Assembly (NCBI GenBank): GCA_016758965.1
Contig: JAEPRB010000074.1
Coordinates: 1-64,000, forward strand
DNA from: Circinella minor
Lineage: Eukaryota; Mucoromycota; Mucoromycetes; Mucorales; Lichtheimiaceae
Length of the DNA: 64,000 nucleotides
Reading direction: 5' to 3'
Shown: one piece after another, positions 39,985 to 53,368 of the stretch
Numbering within the stretch: the first letter of the stretch is position 1
Layout of the letters: the number at the start of each line of letters is the position of its first letter
The notes under the pieces: model-generated
Database searches by the model: none
What the model saw: only the letters and a program-made list of their open reading frames with translations
Told to the model about the DNA's origin: nothing
Made by a program: the position numbers and the translations under genes

Positions 39985-41933
39985 ATGTCAAAATATTATG
40001 CATTGTTGCTAACAACATTATTATGCTTGTTTCCATTAGTAACTGCTCATGATGCTCATCAACAAGTTTCATTTGGCTTAAAAGATCAAACAGAAACTGT
40101 AAGTTATATATAAATATAAGAAACCACACGTTTTCAAGATACCAGTTTTTATTCTTCAAGCTCCTTGTTGACCAAATAAGCAAATTATATAGCCTGAATC
40201 AGTAGTTCGTGAACATGACCAAATTGATGAAACAATGGCTCATGAGAAAACTTTTAAAGGAGGTGATACGTTAGCTTATGTAACACCATGGAACAACCAT
40301 GGTAAAGCATGAACAACATTTTTTTTCTTATCGCTTCTTGTGTTGTTATGGGTTATTAATTTTTAAAGGACCATTTTACGTATCATAGGTTATGATATCG
40401 TCAAGGAATTTAAAGGAAAATTTGACTTGTAAGTTGATTATTACAATATATTTTTAACGCGGAAAATAATAATAATAAAAAAGAAATGGGGTTATAGTAG
40501 AGATTTAATATTTTTATTTATTTATTTAGTGTTTCTCCTGTATGGTATTATATTGAACCCCAAGGATATACAATTGTTGGTGAGCATGATGTGGATGAAA
40601 ATGTAAGATATATTTATTAACTTGTAAAATTAGTGAGATCGACACTGTGATAATAAAAAGCGATCAATCTATTTCAGTGGGTAAAAGAAGTAGGTAATGA
40701 TGATGGTAGTATCAAAGTTGTACCTCGATTTCAATTTCGTAATTGGGAAATTCAACACTATCAATCATTTGTTACGAATGCTGAACAAGAAGCATCAAAA
40801 GTAGTTGAAAAAATTATGGATCAAGTCAGGTATGAAGTGTCTCTCAATTTATCATTAACGAGTAATAGTGCATTTGTATTAATTTGTTTTTCAATTACAA
40901 CTTTTCCCAATACTACTTCAAAAAAAAAAAGCAAATACGATTTTGATGGAATTGTACTTGAATGTGGATATCCTTCATTTTTCCCTATTTTTCTTCAACA
41001 ATTATCAACTGCCCTTCATAAATTTGATAAGCAATTTATTTTAGTTTTACCTCCACTCCGATCTGATGAACAGAAAAAGTTTTTAAATGCTGATGTTTTT
41101 GCAGGATTAGCAAAGATTATTGATCGATTTAGTATCATGACATATGACTATTCTAGTCATGTTCCGTAAGTGGTTTTTTTTCTGCCTCTCACTCACTCAT
41201 AATGCTAAACTCATGTGTAATACATATTCACATATATATATATAAGTCAAAAACTAATGAGGATAAAGGTGATTATATTATTATGGTATGGGAATATTAT
41301 ATACTTATTGTTTTTAAATAGATCAGGAGGACCTTCTTCGCCTATCGATTGGGTTATTGAAAATATTGAAACGTTAACTAATGATGAAAATCGACATCAA
41401 TTATTGATTGGATTAAATATGTATGGTATGGCATATAATGAAAGATCAATGCCACAACCCATGTTACTCAAAGATCTGGTTGAAAAATTTGAAGATTGGA
41501 TTGATGAAGAAGATGAACCATTTGATTGGGATAAAGAGGCTGAAGAACATTCAATTCAGGATATGGATGGATCAACTCTATGGTTTCCTACACTTCGAGT
41601 AAGAATACTTCGTCTACTTATCCTTCCTTCCCCAAACCCCTCTTTTTTTATTGGAAGCATCGACGTTATATGACATAATCGTTTTTTTTTTTTTTTGCAT
41701 TCATAAGATTTGTGAACTGATATAATTTTTTATATAATAGTCTATCGGTAACCGAATTCATCTTGCAGAAGATTATGGTGTTGGATTATCATTGTGGGAA
41801 GTTGGTCAAGGCTTGGATTACTTTGTAAGTCTTTAAATTTTCTGTTTTGTTTGTTTGTTGATATGTAAATCACGAATGACTAATAATGTTTATAAAAATT
41901 TACTTGTTGGTTTTAAAGTATAACCTTTTTTAA
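39985..41933 (+). CDS. CHID1-like glycoside hydrolase family 18 protein, secreted
   Basis: Nine or so exons from ATG 39985. The first encodes a signal peptide ([20 protein letters not shown]). Next come [21 protein letters not shown], then [22 protein letters not shown], the hallmark opening of the CHID1 (chitinase domain-containing 1) subfamily. [13 protein letters not shown] is the DxDxxxxE active-site strand of GH18, with the Glu kept. The barrel continues with [24 protein letters not shown] and [10 protein letters not shown] and ends [18 protein letters not shown], where a last mini-exon (TATAACCTTTTTTAA after an AAAG acceptor, 41919-41933) restores the family's C-terminus. CHID1 proteins bind carbohydrates and act in the secretory route. 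Whether this one cleaves chitin is unknown. Confidence 0.88.
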
Positions 41934-42376
41934 TAATGAAAAATAAAATATTATTAATGAGAGTAAAGAAATTGGAAAAGCTCAAGATATTATATCACTA
42001 CCCATTGTTGTTGTTAGTCAATTCTTTAATAATAATAATAATAATAATAGTAATAGTAATAGTAATAGTAATAGTAATAATAATGGTAATAAAAATAACA
42101 ATAAAATAGATAAAATGGATTTTTTTTTAAATTGGATGAGATTTTTTTTTCTTGGTAGGACGGGAGTTACAGGAGAAAGAGAGAGAGAGAAGAGAAAAGT
42201 GAATGCTAATTGTTGATTGTCAAGTGTGCGTGTGAGTGTGTTAAATGTGGTGTGTATTTTTGTTTGTTATTGTAATATATGATTTGTTTTTGTAGATTAC
42301 AGAGAAAAAAAAAAGGAAGATTGGAGGAGATGAAAGGGGGCGAGGGAAAGCGAGAGAAAAGAAAAGATAAAAAATG
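41934..42376. other. Convergent intergenic region with TAA/TAG microsatellite
   Basis: About 0.44 kb shared by the 3' ends of the GH18 gene (plus) and the MAPKKK gene (minus). It contains a trinucleotide array listed separately and G/A-rich sequence near 42170-42200. No gene is seen. Confidence 0.5.
42027..42093. repeat. TAA/TAG trinucleotide microsatellite
   Basis: About 22 tandem TAA or TAG triplets, changing from pure TAA to alternating TAG-TAA. It is non-coding, between two convergent 3' ends. Confidence 0.9.
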
Positions 42377-45300
42377 CTATAATGGAGAAACTGGCCTACT
42401 ACTAATACCACCATTTTCATCAACACTGCGTACCAAACTTCCTGAAGTACTGGTACTAACTGCACTATTCCGTCGACTCCATGATAATATGGATGATGAG
42501 TTAGGTGGAATAGGAGCAAAATCTCTAACATGTAGAGAAGATGATGGTGTACCACTACTAGTATTGGTTGTTCTTGTTGTTACAGATGATATTAGATGAT
42601 GAGGATATTGTTGATGAGAATGATGCACATAATGTTGTTGTTGTTGTTCTTGTTGCTGATGATCTCCAGCCATATTGTTATTATTATTTTCCTCAACTGA
42701 ACGGAAATAAAGTTGAGCTTCTTCCCGTGAGATGCCATTGGTTGTACCCGTGATAGCAATACTATTGGGGATACTTCGGACCAGTGGCCGATCACTACCG
42801 AGATGAAGAGAATCACTACTACCATTGTTCATAGCAATAGCATTTTGCCATTCCAAAGGTATAGAAGACGAAGGTGGTAATCCACCCACCATACCGTCGC
42901 CTGTTTCCGATGTTTCAAAATAATCTTCTTCCAAAAATCTCGTGATCCATCGATGTTGTAATAATTCTTGAGCTGTAGGCCGTTTGCTGGAGCTGCGTGT
43001 GAAGCATTTCTTGAGAAAATCAATACCATCTGGCGATAGCTGAGATTCATCGGGTAAAGGCGGATGGCCTGTCACGACGTGGTACATGACCGACCATTCA
43101 TTTTCCAAAGTACTCCAAGGTCGTCTACCTGTTGCCATTTGTACAATACAACAACCAAGTGACCAAATATCCATTGATCCTTTGCGTCCTATTTCATCTC
43201 CCGTAATAACTTCAGGTGCCATATACATTGGTGTACCTGCTAAACTATTTACATTCATACTCATTGTTGTCTTGTTCATGGTCTTTTGGCCTTTGGCTAA
43301 AATCTTGGCCGCACCAAAATCAGATAATTTAAGGTTGCCTTCGTAATCCAGTAATATATCTATAATACAATACCAGTTTTTTTTAATTATTATTATTATA
43401 ATGAGTTATTTTTCACGTGTTATATTTTGTGTTTATATTATATTGTAATATAAATGTATATATGTGTTTGACTGAATTTTTTTTTTAATAAACTTACTGT
43501 CTGGTTTGATATCACGATGAACGATATTATTCTCATGAAGATATGAAAGTCCCTTTAATAATTGGTACGCATAATTGATAATATAATATTCATCTTCGAT
43601 TCGACCACCATGTTCCAATAAAGCACCTAAACTACCATTTTCACAATATTCCATAAAGATAAACACCTTATCTCGATGGACTTCCATCCCGAAATATTGG
43701 ACAATATTTGGGTGATTAAGCATTTCCATCACCTTCATTTCTTCCTTGATTGCTTTGTGTAACGCAGATAATGAACTTGAATCAGGGAATCTTATTTCCT
43801 TGACGGCCATCACACTTGACGTATCGAGATTGATAGCCAAATAGACATAACCAAATGTACCCGATCCAATAAAACGGCCTTGTTGCCAACGAAATGAAAT
43901 ATTGGAAGAAGAAGGTGCCAAATACACCAATGACTTGTCAGCCGAACTTTTTTCATTCAACACTTTACCAACAATTTTGTTATCTTGTTCTTGTTTATTA
44001 CGTCCATCTTCAAGCTCGTTGATCTTGCGCATCCATTCATCACGAATAAAAGTAATCCCAGGTGGCCCGCCTGCCGATGATCCCGTTTCGTTACCGTAAG
44101 TAGCTGCCGTAATCATCATGGCATCCTTGCCTTCCAATCGTTTATTACTTGTCATGTATGAATTACGTTTGGCAGTGACACCTCGTTTACGTTGTCGTTC
44201 TTCACGTAGTAATTCCAACTCGTGTGACCTTGATCGTGTACCCAAGACATCAAAATGTGAAATCAACAAAGCAATACAACGTGCTACTTTACTTTGTAAA
44301 GTACCAAATTCATCCTCGGTTAATGCCAAAATATTAGCACCACGTGTCATGAGATGACCAAATTCCAATGCTGCTACGGCCCATCGAAAGGTTTTACGTT
44401 CTGTTGGAATACATTCATCCGTAATAAAACAAATCCAATCAATAGCTAATCGTACCAATTTTAAATCAAGTTGTTGTCGTGCTGATATTTCTAAAAAGCG
44501 TGCTGCACGGATACCAAAATCACTGGCAAAGCTAAAACACTCTTCTACCAATTCTTGTAATGGATTTTGTTGTGTTTTTTCTCGAATGACAGCTACAGTA
44601 TCTACAGTGAAATTGGCTAGTTTAAGAACAGTCATTTTGATTTTACCCAATTCTTTATTGACTTTGGGAATATTGGCTCGGTGTTCTTGAACAGGGCTGA
44701 TACCAGCATAATTATATGAAGAAGTTGTTGCAGTAGATGATGATGCTGTAGATGTTTGTTGTTGCTGTTGTTGATTGGGCTGTTGGTATAATTGTAATGA
44801 AGCCAAGAATTTGGATTTAATTACGTTTAATCGTCGAGTATCCCCTGTTACTAATCTTGCTCTTCTGGCTTTAATACCCAAATGAACAAACGGTATTGGT
44901 TTATGAACAACATCTCCTTTCCATATAATATTTTGCCAGGGTGAGAACACGAGGACATAATCTTCATATTGTTCAGCAATGGAAATACCTCCTGGGGTCC
45001 CAGGTGTGTGAACCATCAGCTGTTCGCGTTGAAAAGATGACCGCAGTAATGAAGTAATAGCTTCTTCTCTACCATATAAGGAAGGGGATGCAATAATATA
45101 AATACGTTCTTCTTCAAAAGATTCGGTATAAACTAAAAAATGGCCTGTTTCCCATAATCGTTGAACAAATCGATTGGTATCGTCAGAATCAATGGCGTAT
45201 TCTGCTGCATTTTCAAATTGTCCAAGGAAAAACCTTTTTTCGATCAAAAAAAAAAATGCAAAATTAAAAATCAGCTGCGACATATTAAAAAAATGGTTGT

Positions 45301-47226
45301 ATTGTGTCATGGGGTCTTTTTTTTTCTTTTGTTTTGTTTTACTATTCTCACCTGGAAAATTGTAATAATTTACGTGCACGCATTCGCATTGTATGTAATA
45401 ATTCGGTATATTTAAATTCGACATCTTCATCATTATCAGCATTGGCTGTATCAAGACTTGTAATAAAATCAGCTGTGAGATCATTTAATAGACGATTGAC
45501 AAAAGAACTATAATAATAAACAATATTATTGTTATTATGTTTATTATTAATAATAGTAAAAAAGTTTAATAATCACAAGTGTTACCACATTCTCAAAATT
45601 TTTTTTTTCCTCGGCTCCCTTTCTTTCTTTCTCTCTCTCTCCTCCCCAACCCAAAATAATTAAGAGAACACAGACCAACTCGGCTTACCAAAATTGTTCA
45701 GCACATTCCCAATCAATTGTTTCGACCGCCTGACACACTGTATTTTTCAGGAACTCCCATTCTTTTTCCAAAACATCACATTCTTTAAGTGTATTTGTTT
45801 TTTCATTTGCAAGTTTCCATGCAATAAGTTTAAAGTACGATCGTACTGACTCGAGTAACACAGCGTCATAATTTTCATCAATGAACGTATCACCTTTTAA
45901 ATCCCATCCTGGTGCTGGATTCGCCAAGTCTTCATATTGTAATTTGACACGACAGGCTAATGTGATTAATCCTCGATAATCATCCATCATTGTATCTACC
46001 ATTGGTTTAGGAGCATCATCAATTCGATCTTTGTATTCTAATCGAATCTTAAGCGCTTCTTCAACAAGTGATGTTGGGAAGGTGGCCAATAATCGTAAAT
46101 CATGAATAAAGGATGGTAAATTCATTTTTTTAAATATGGTATTATTAGCTACCATAGTTCCCTTGGCCTTGAGTAACAAAGAATGAAGCGCTGATAAAGT
46201 ACGTTTTTCAAATGTATCTTGTAATGCTGATTCTTTTAAGATACGTTCCACAAATGAAATTTGTTGTTGTTGGTGTTGCTTCTTACTTTGATTATTATCA
46301 TCATCGTTTGTCGTCGTCGTCGTCGTCGTTGTTGTTGCTTTTTCTTCCTTTCCTTCTTGATCTTTTTTATTAGAATGTAAACGTAATTCAGGGGACCCCG
46401 TCCAATCAGCCAAAATCTTGTGCTGCATAACTAAACTTCGGGTAATTGTGCACCAAGCATTCAGTGCATCCAATCGTTGTTCAAATTCCGCAGAAGCGTA
46501 TTTTGGATTGGCACGGATCATGTCTGCGCGTGTTGCATATAGTGATTCGACGCGATCCACAGTTTTTAACGTTTCAGCTACTTGTTCCAATGCTTTCACA
46601 TTCGAAGTGGATTCCACTTTAAAGTTTAAAATCATTTGTAACACTTCATCAATTTCTCGTCTACCTTCTTCCAAATATTTTCGTTCTTCATCAAGAATGC
46701 GTCCACGTAAAAGGGCGCGTATTGAGACCCAGATTTCCGAAATAGGTTTATGATGTTTAATTTGGTCTGTAGAAAGTAATCGCTTTTTTTCGGATTTAAT
46801 GACTTCTCCCATAAGAACTGAATGAAGCATGTGTTGCCATTCCATACGTTCATGTTTCATTTCGGGAGCAATCGATGGATGTTGATACAATGTTGGATCT
46901 TCATCCGTATCTTCATCTTCTTGATCATTTTCTTCATCCTCATCGTCGTCATCTTCATCATCATTATATTCATCATAATCATCCACATTTTCTTCTTCTT
47001 CGTCTTCTTCACTTGAAGTAGCACTACTAAATTCACTACTACTATTACTATTATTTTTATTTGTAGTACGTACAGGTGGTTTCAATAATGGGTACATTAC
47101 AGGATAAGGTGGCCATGATGGTTGATTAGGTTGTTGATCATCGTCATGCTGTTGTTCAAAATCAGTCGGGCCGGGTCCATTCGAGTCAACATCTGTTGTT
47201 GTCCACCGAACTTTTCTCGTTGTCAT
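42377..47226 (-). CDS. Ssk2/Ssk22/Wis4-type MAP kinase kinase kinase
   Basis: Four exons on the minus strand, 47226-45689, 45507-45352, 45233-43498 and 43359-42377, give 1,470 residues with an exact frame. The N-terminal 130 residues are acidic and of low complexity (Asp/Glu runs near 46905-46990). A large regulatory region follows that matches the MEKK4/Ssk2 family (LDALNAWCTITRSLVMQHKIL; FRWAVAALEFGHLMTRG). The C-terminal kinase domain has GSGTFGYVYLA, VMAVKEI, HRDIKPDN (Asn across the last intron), LSDFGAAK and GTPMYMAPE, so it looks active. A Ser/Gln/Asn-rich tail of about 120 residues follows. Ssk2/Wis4 is activated by the Ssk1/Mcs4 response regulator and phosphorylates Pbs2/Wis1 in osmotic and oxidative stress. 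ATG 47226 (MTTRKVRW) is preferred; an ATG 26 codons upstream gives a Phe-rich extension read from a poly-A/T tract. Confidence 0.93.
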
Positions 47227-47478
47227 TTTCTTTTCTTTTCTTTTTTCAAAAAAAAAAAAAGAAAAAAGAAAAAAGTGAAGGCCGGGTGAAGTTGTTATAA
47301 CCAAAAAAAAAAAAAAAAAAAAAGAAAAAAAAAAGTGTGTAGAGAGTGGGAGAGGTTTTGTTGGGTGGGAAAAGGTTGGGGTAGAGAGAGAAAGAAGTAG
47401 AAAAAAAAAGAAAGGGAGGTTAATGTGTCTGTGCTGTTATAGTTTTTGTGTCCTTTTCAGGGTTTATTTTTATATATG

Positions 47479-47509
<31 letters not shown>

Positions 47510-48834
47510 TTACTTGGTACGTGCGTTTAAATATATATATATTTGTTATGTGTGTATATATGAATTTTTTTTTTTGGTATATATGAAAAGAAAAAGAAAG
47601 GTATATATGAAAATAATAATAAAATAAATAAAGAGTGAAAACCACTTAATTAAAAAAAAATAAAAGAGAAAGAAAAACGACGAGAAAAACAAAGTATTAT
47701 CAAAAAGCCAAAGCAAAATAAACACAACACAAGGAAAAAGTAAAAGAAAAGGTACCATGTGTGTGTGTGTGTGTGTGTGTGTATCTTTTTATTTTAGAAC
47801 CCAATTTTTTTAATCTTTTGAGCTTATACACTTTTATGATTGTTGAGCATGAATTCCCAATTTTTTTTTTCACACATGACAACCAGGTTGCTTGGTTACG
47901 ATAAAATTTTCTCTCGTGCATAAAATTTTTTTTTCTCTTTCCTAATCCTTCATCTCCCTCCCTCACTACCCCTTCATCTAATTAGCAGTATAAATCATTG
48001 GCAGTAAAAGGCCAACTTTTTTTTAAAAAACTTTTTTAATATGCGCTTTTTCTTTTACTTTTAGGATTATTCTCATTGGTAACAGTCTAAAAAAAGTATA
48101 TTTTATATATAAAGAAGTTTGTACAACATCAATTTAAATTCCAGTACTATCATCACGCACAGACATATAAAAAAAACTTTTATTCTATTTGAAGGGGTTA
48201 AGTTAGTGTGTGTGTGTGGGGGGGATGTATTTATGTGTGTGTGTGTGTAATTTGTGTACAAATGGAAAAAGAGATGTTCTTAGCTTATAGAAAATAAAAA
48301 TTTTAAAGAAACTTACCCATAATCATATTAACTTATATATAAATATATACAAACTATCACCTTGGTTTCTTTTGTTCTTTTATAATATTAGACATACTAT
48401 GTAGTATTTCTTTTTAATTCATTATAAAATCATATTTATAGTTTTATTATTATTATTCTCTAGTACTTCATTGTTTTATATTGAAGTAATATATATATAT
48501 ATATAAGTAATCTCTCATAAGTTTGATATTTCTCTCTTTCTCACCGCGTCAAACTGCATAATCGGAATCTGTTCCGATTTTTTTTTATTTATTTTGGGGG
48601 GGGGAGGGTGACATTAAGGGAAGATCTAAGAAGGAAAACAAGGAGTTGAAAATGTTTTGGGATAAAAATGGTTTATTTTAAAAAAAAACCTTCCCTTCTC
48701 ACTCTCCCCCCTTATTATGCTGAGAAACTGGATAAAAGAGAGACTGACAGGTTGATATTTAATTACAATATATCAACCCCCCTCCACCCCCTTTCTTTCT
48801 TTTCATTCTTCTTCTTTCTTCTTAACAAAATATT
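47227..48834. other. Divergent intergenic region rich in simple repeats
   Basis: About 1.6 kb between the 5' ends of the MAPKKK (minus) and the F-box/LRR gene (plus), so it should hold both promoters. It carries long A runs (47304-47325), a (TA)n tract (about 47489-47510), (GT)n arrays (47757-47781 and 48209-48248) and G- and C-runs near 48595 and 48706. No gene is recognised. Confidence 0.5.
47757..47781. repeat. GT dinucleotide microsatellite
   Basis: About twelve GT units in the divergent promoter region. A second, interrupted GT array lies near 48209-48248. Confidence 0.85.
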
Positions 48835-51185
48835 ATGTCTAATATTTTTAATCGTTTACCATTTGAAATCAATTGTGTCATATTTTCTTTACTTGATCAA
48901 CATTCTTGTTTGGAATCTATAAAAGTATGTCATACATGGTTTGAACAAGTACCACGTCATTCAACCAGTTTATGGAAACAAGTTGATTTTTATTACATTT
49001 GGACCAAAAGTAATCCATGTCTTTTAAAATGTCTTGGATCACATGTACGTGAAATCATTGTATCGTATCATTCACTGGATATTTTAATGACACAACTCAA
49101 ATTACAATGTCAATGTTATAATATATCTTCTATTAGTAAGTAATTAATATTAATTTCATCTATAGAAAAATAACAATAATATTATTAGTCTCTTTCTAAT
49201 GTTATATATATATATAAATATATATTTATGAAATAGTTGTTCATCCAGGAAATGATAATGATTGTGTAGTTGAAGAAGATTTTATTACTGGATTAAAAAA
49301 AGCAAGAGAAAAATTGACACGACTTACATTATGTGAACTTTCACATAATGTTTCATTATTGACTATTGCTTATACCTGTCCAAATCTTATCTACTTATCG
49401 ATATCGTTAGATAAATTTTATAATAGGCGACAGAAATGGCGTCAACAACAACAATCATCTAATACTACAACCCATCCCACAACAATTTCATTGCCTTCTA
49501 ATTCTAAAACACCAAATATAATTCAACAACAACAATCACCTTTGTTACTTCATCTTAAACATCTTCAACTCGATACCCAATTTGATTTCAACTCAACAAT
49601 TATACCACTACTTTATCATTGTCCTAATATTCGTTGGATCGAATTTTCACCTTTTATGGATCTTGAAATACATATGCTTTCTACTCCAGCGAATTATAAC
49701 GATTTTAATTTTTGTCGTGTACTCGAATTATGTCCATGTATTGAATTTTTGGAATGTAATTTAATGAATTATCCTGAAAGTAATAACATTCATATCGACG
49801 ATCTTGATAGTGATAGTGATGAAAATAGGATGTTTTCTTATTCATCCATTATGAATGGTGGTCGATCTTCCACTCTACATGACGACACGGTTATTAGTAG
49901 AAGGGATAGTAATATCAGTGGCAATAGCAGCAGCAACAATGAAACTAGTAGTAAAAGGAGGAATGATATGACTGACAAGAATAAAAATGAAAAAGAAGGA
50001 GAGAAAATGATGATACAACTACGTGAGTTTAAATTTGCAAATGACCAAGAAGATCGATCCAATAGAGTAATAGAATTACTAGAAAAAGCAAGTAATACGC
50101 TTGAATCACTGTCTCTTAAACAACCTATAGCAGGCTATGAACGTGGGCTGGGATGGATGAATTTACAACATATCAAATTAAAACGACTTGAAAATTTGAT
50201 TATTGGTGGCAGTATAATTAAAAAAGATATTTTAGTTTCATTTTTACAAAGTCATATTGATACTCTATTCCATCTTGGATTAACAGCACCTTTTGTTTCA
50301 GATCCTTCTATTATTCAAGTAGTATCTCAAATGGAATGTTTAAAACGATTCATGGTAGATATAGAAGGATTCAACTTATTTCCTAGAATTTTTCCACGTA
50401 GTCGTCGTCGTAGGCGTCGTATACGCCTTCATCAATGGTATAATGAAGGGCAACAACAACAACAACAGAATCAGTACAATTATAATAGTAGCTATAATAA
50501 TCATGATTATTACCCACTTCATACCATTACATCAAGAACACGTCATTCTTCTTTTTCAACACCATCATCAACAGCAATAACATCAACAGCACGACGACAG
50601 TTACATCGTACACGTAGTTTTATTCAACCAAAAACTCCTTCACTTTCAAAAAATATCTATTTACTTGCCAATATTGCTACGTTACAAGAAATTGATATGA
50701 CTGGTGTTCGATTATCAGATGAGTCACTCTATATATTTAGTACAATACACTCATTAAAAACTTTATCACTTGTTGATGCTGGGATGGATCCAAATGCAGT
50801 AACTACTGATGGATTACTTACATTGGCTTCTGGTTTCAAAAACGATAACAATTTACAAAAACAACAATTATCATCGTCATCATCAACAACTTGTTTTTTT
50901 CTTGAAAATATCACATTGGGTTACTTTATATCTTTAAATGATACAGTTATGAAAGCACTGGGTGAAATAAAGTCATTACGATCTTTATGTATTACTAGTT
51001 GTCAAGGTGTGACTGATTGTGGTCTTGAACAATTTATTGATCGGTCTACATCAACAACCATAAATGGTAATAATACTTTTTTAAGTCTGAGCATATATCA
51101 ATGTAAAAACGTTACCAAAAAAGGATTACAGTATGCATATGATAAATTAGGTAGAGCAAATGTAAAATATTGGCAATATATGTAA
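48835..51185 (+). CDS. F-box/leucine-rich-repeat protein
   Basis: Two exons, 48835-49135 and 49237-51185, give 749 residues. The N-terminal F-box reads IFNRLPFEINCVIFSLLDQ, then ESIKVCHTWFEQV. The second exon has irregular leucine-rich repeats (LTRLTLCELSHNVSLL, then LEFLECNLMN; later LRSLCITSCQGVTDCGLEQF and LSIYQCKNVTKKGLQYA, which follow the FBXL cysteine-containing repeat). Repeats are broken by Gln/Asn/Ser-rich insertions (about residues 140-160, 300-350 and 490-560), a habit common in this genome. It probably serves as a substrate receptor of an SCF ubiquitin ligase. It is unrelated in detail to the F-box gene at 34508-36558. Substrate unknown. Confidence 0.87.
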
Positions 51186-51786
51186 TATATAAATAAATAG
51201 AATGAACTGTTATACATTATTATATGTTAATGATTTATATTATCTTAGTCAAAATGTACTGTAATAATATTATATGATCGTGGCGATCATCAAAGCAGAA
51301 ATGGGTTGTTGAAGAATGATTATATCGTTTGGATAGAAAGTGATCGGATGATACAAATGATCGACATACTTTTTATTTTCGGTTACGTATCGTAGTAATA
51401 TTACTTTGCATGATTAGGTATATATAAATGAACAGGAAAAATCATATCATCTATCAAATATTATAATTATTAGGAATCATTTGACTCATATGTATGAACT
51501 TAACTGTATAATGGAAAAGTAAAGAGAGAGAAAAAGAAGGAGGTAAAATAGATTAACTCATATTCATAATGTGACTATATCCAATATTAAATAGTTAAAA
51601 TGATGATTGACCGTGCACTCTTTGTTTTAATAGATCTATAAGGAAGTATCAAAACAATCTTTAATTATTATTTACAAAGTTTATATAAAAATGCGTTATA
51701 TTATTTATCTTTTATTTTTTCTACTACTTTTTCTTTATACTATTGTTTTTTACATAGATAGATATATATATTTATATCTATATATC
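51186..51786. other. Intergenic, nothing recognised
   Basis: About 0.6 kb of AT-rich DNA. The upstream frame from 51691 continues into the CaaX gene but its first 32 codons are Tyr/Leu/Ile-rich and look like translated AT-rich promoter. Confidence 0.45.
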
Positions 51787-52157
51787 ATGTATGAACATAA
51801 TGGTAAAGAATATGATTATAAAAATGGATTGGATCTTAAATATGATCAAAAAGATGCTATTGCAGAAAAGCATAATGTTAAACAAAGTAAGTTAATACTA
51901 GATTTTATTATTCATTTTTCTTTATTATTATTATCTAATCATTCTTTTCTCCTTTTAATATACACTCAAATAAAATAAAATAAAAAGCATCCATGAATTT
52001 TGTCTTTGATACTGTTCAAGATGCTGGTGATTTTTCAAAGACCGTTTTACAAAAACCAGATAAGGAAAAAGTATTCAAGGCAGAAGAATCATTTCTTCAT
52101 CCAAGATCAGCTGATGGATTGCCCCATGATTTTAGTGACAAGTGTATTATACTTTAA
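51787..52157 (+). CDS. Small conserved-looking protein with C-terminal CaaX box
   Basis: Two exons, 51787-51886 and 51988-52157, give 89 residues. The frame closes exactly and the splice sites are canonical (A-GTAAGTT, AAAAAG acceptor). The protein is charged and hydrophilic (YDQKDAIAEKHNVKQ; LQKPDKEKVFKAEESFLHP) and ends Cys-Ile-Ile-Leu, a CaaX motif whose final Leu favours geranylgeranylation in known systems. That predicts a small lipid-anchored membrane protein, but not a G-protein gamma subunit that I can recognise. The start at 51787 is chosen over 51691 because the extra 32 residues would be an odd hydrophobic run. No family is known to me. Confidence 0.65.
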
Positions 52158-52300
52158 AATGTCTTGCCTTTTTTGTGAAATGATAAAAACAAATCACTGA
52201 GAAAAGAATCTTATTATTGTTATTTCTTGTATACTTCTTTTTTTTTTATCCTCTTTCTTCTTTTTTATTTTTAATAAATAATATTTATATTTATATTTAT

Positions 52301-53008
52301 ATGTCTGATTATACTACTATACGACCTAGACGTCATTCTGCTGGAGATACTATTTTAAATTTTAATAATAATATTAATAATAATAATCGTCGTAGTTATC
52401 AAGATGAATTTATAGAACAAGAAGATAAGGTAAAAATCCTCTTTTGAACACCCTCCTTAAATAAATTCAGTCTAATAACATGACATTATATTAGCCACCC
52501 TCTTATACCGAAATAATTGATAATGATAATGATAATTATCGATCAAAAAAACGTCGAAAAAGAAGATGGTCATTTACAGCATTAATGAAAAAAATTACTC
52601 CAAAATTAATATCACGATCTCGAAAAAATAATAGTAGTAGTAATCGATCCATAAGAACTGTTTTATCTTCAAGACCTACTGGTGATGTTTTGGATGAATA
52701 TCAACAACAAGATATTTTACATCAACTTACTATAAACAATCGATATCCATCTCATTCTTATCGTCCTCATCTTCCTGGACAACCTTCCTTTTACCCAAAT
52801 CCAATACAACAATCAAGAAGTAGTGAAAGCAGTACCAATAATATAAATAGTTATCGTCGTGGTTTAAGGTTACGAGGGGGTCAACGAGGTCGAATTCATA
52901 GTTCATCCACAGCAGAAGGTGAAGCAAGACGTATTGCTTCTCTTGATCATATTTGGGTATTTCGATTATTATTAAGAGAAAGATATGGAGATAATAATGA
53001 TGAAGACC

Positions 53009-53042
<34 letters not shown>

Positions 53043-53298
53043 AGAAGCAGTTGTATGGACAACATTTGATTATGATAATCAAATGAAATTAATGAATGAA
53101 CAAGAATTAGATAAAGGAATAGAAATATTTGATTCACATATACGACAAGGTCAATTACCTGTCTTGGTTGTTCCGAAACGTCAACGTGGTTATTTTCCTA
53201 TGGATAGTACTGGTGATGCTATTGTTACTTTAGAAGTAGCTTGTTTACCTAATACTAAAGATACTCTTTTTGTTATGCGACATTATTCTCCTTCATAA
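52301..53298 (+). CDS. Unknown protein with PPxY motif and acidic repeat
   Basis: Two exons, 52301-52429 and 52495-53298, give 310 residues. The exon junction creates KPPSYTEI, a PPxY motif that recruits WW domains of Nedd4/Rsp5-type ubiquitin ligases. A basic patch (RSKKRRKRRW) follows, then a disordered Ser/Gln/Asn stretch, then a run of about 15 glutamates (near 53005-53046). The last 80 residues look folded (VVWTTFDYDNQMKLMNEQ; QLPVLVVPKRQRGYFPMD) and end VMRHYSPS. I know no family. The C-terminal part is the only segment likely to show homologues. It lies 71 bp before the phosphopantetheinyl transferase start on the same strand, so the two genes are tightly packed. Confidence 0.7.
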
Positions 53299-53368
53299 AA
53301 AATAAAAAACAAAATACTTTTTTTTTCCGCCTTTCTTTTTTTTTTTATATATATAATATATAAACAAT

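Noticed and set aside
46905..46990. Acidic repeat read on plus strand as a Phe/Ile-rich membrane protein (46822-47016)
   Set aside because: It is the complement of the Asp/Glu codon run in the MAPKKK gene.
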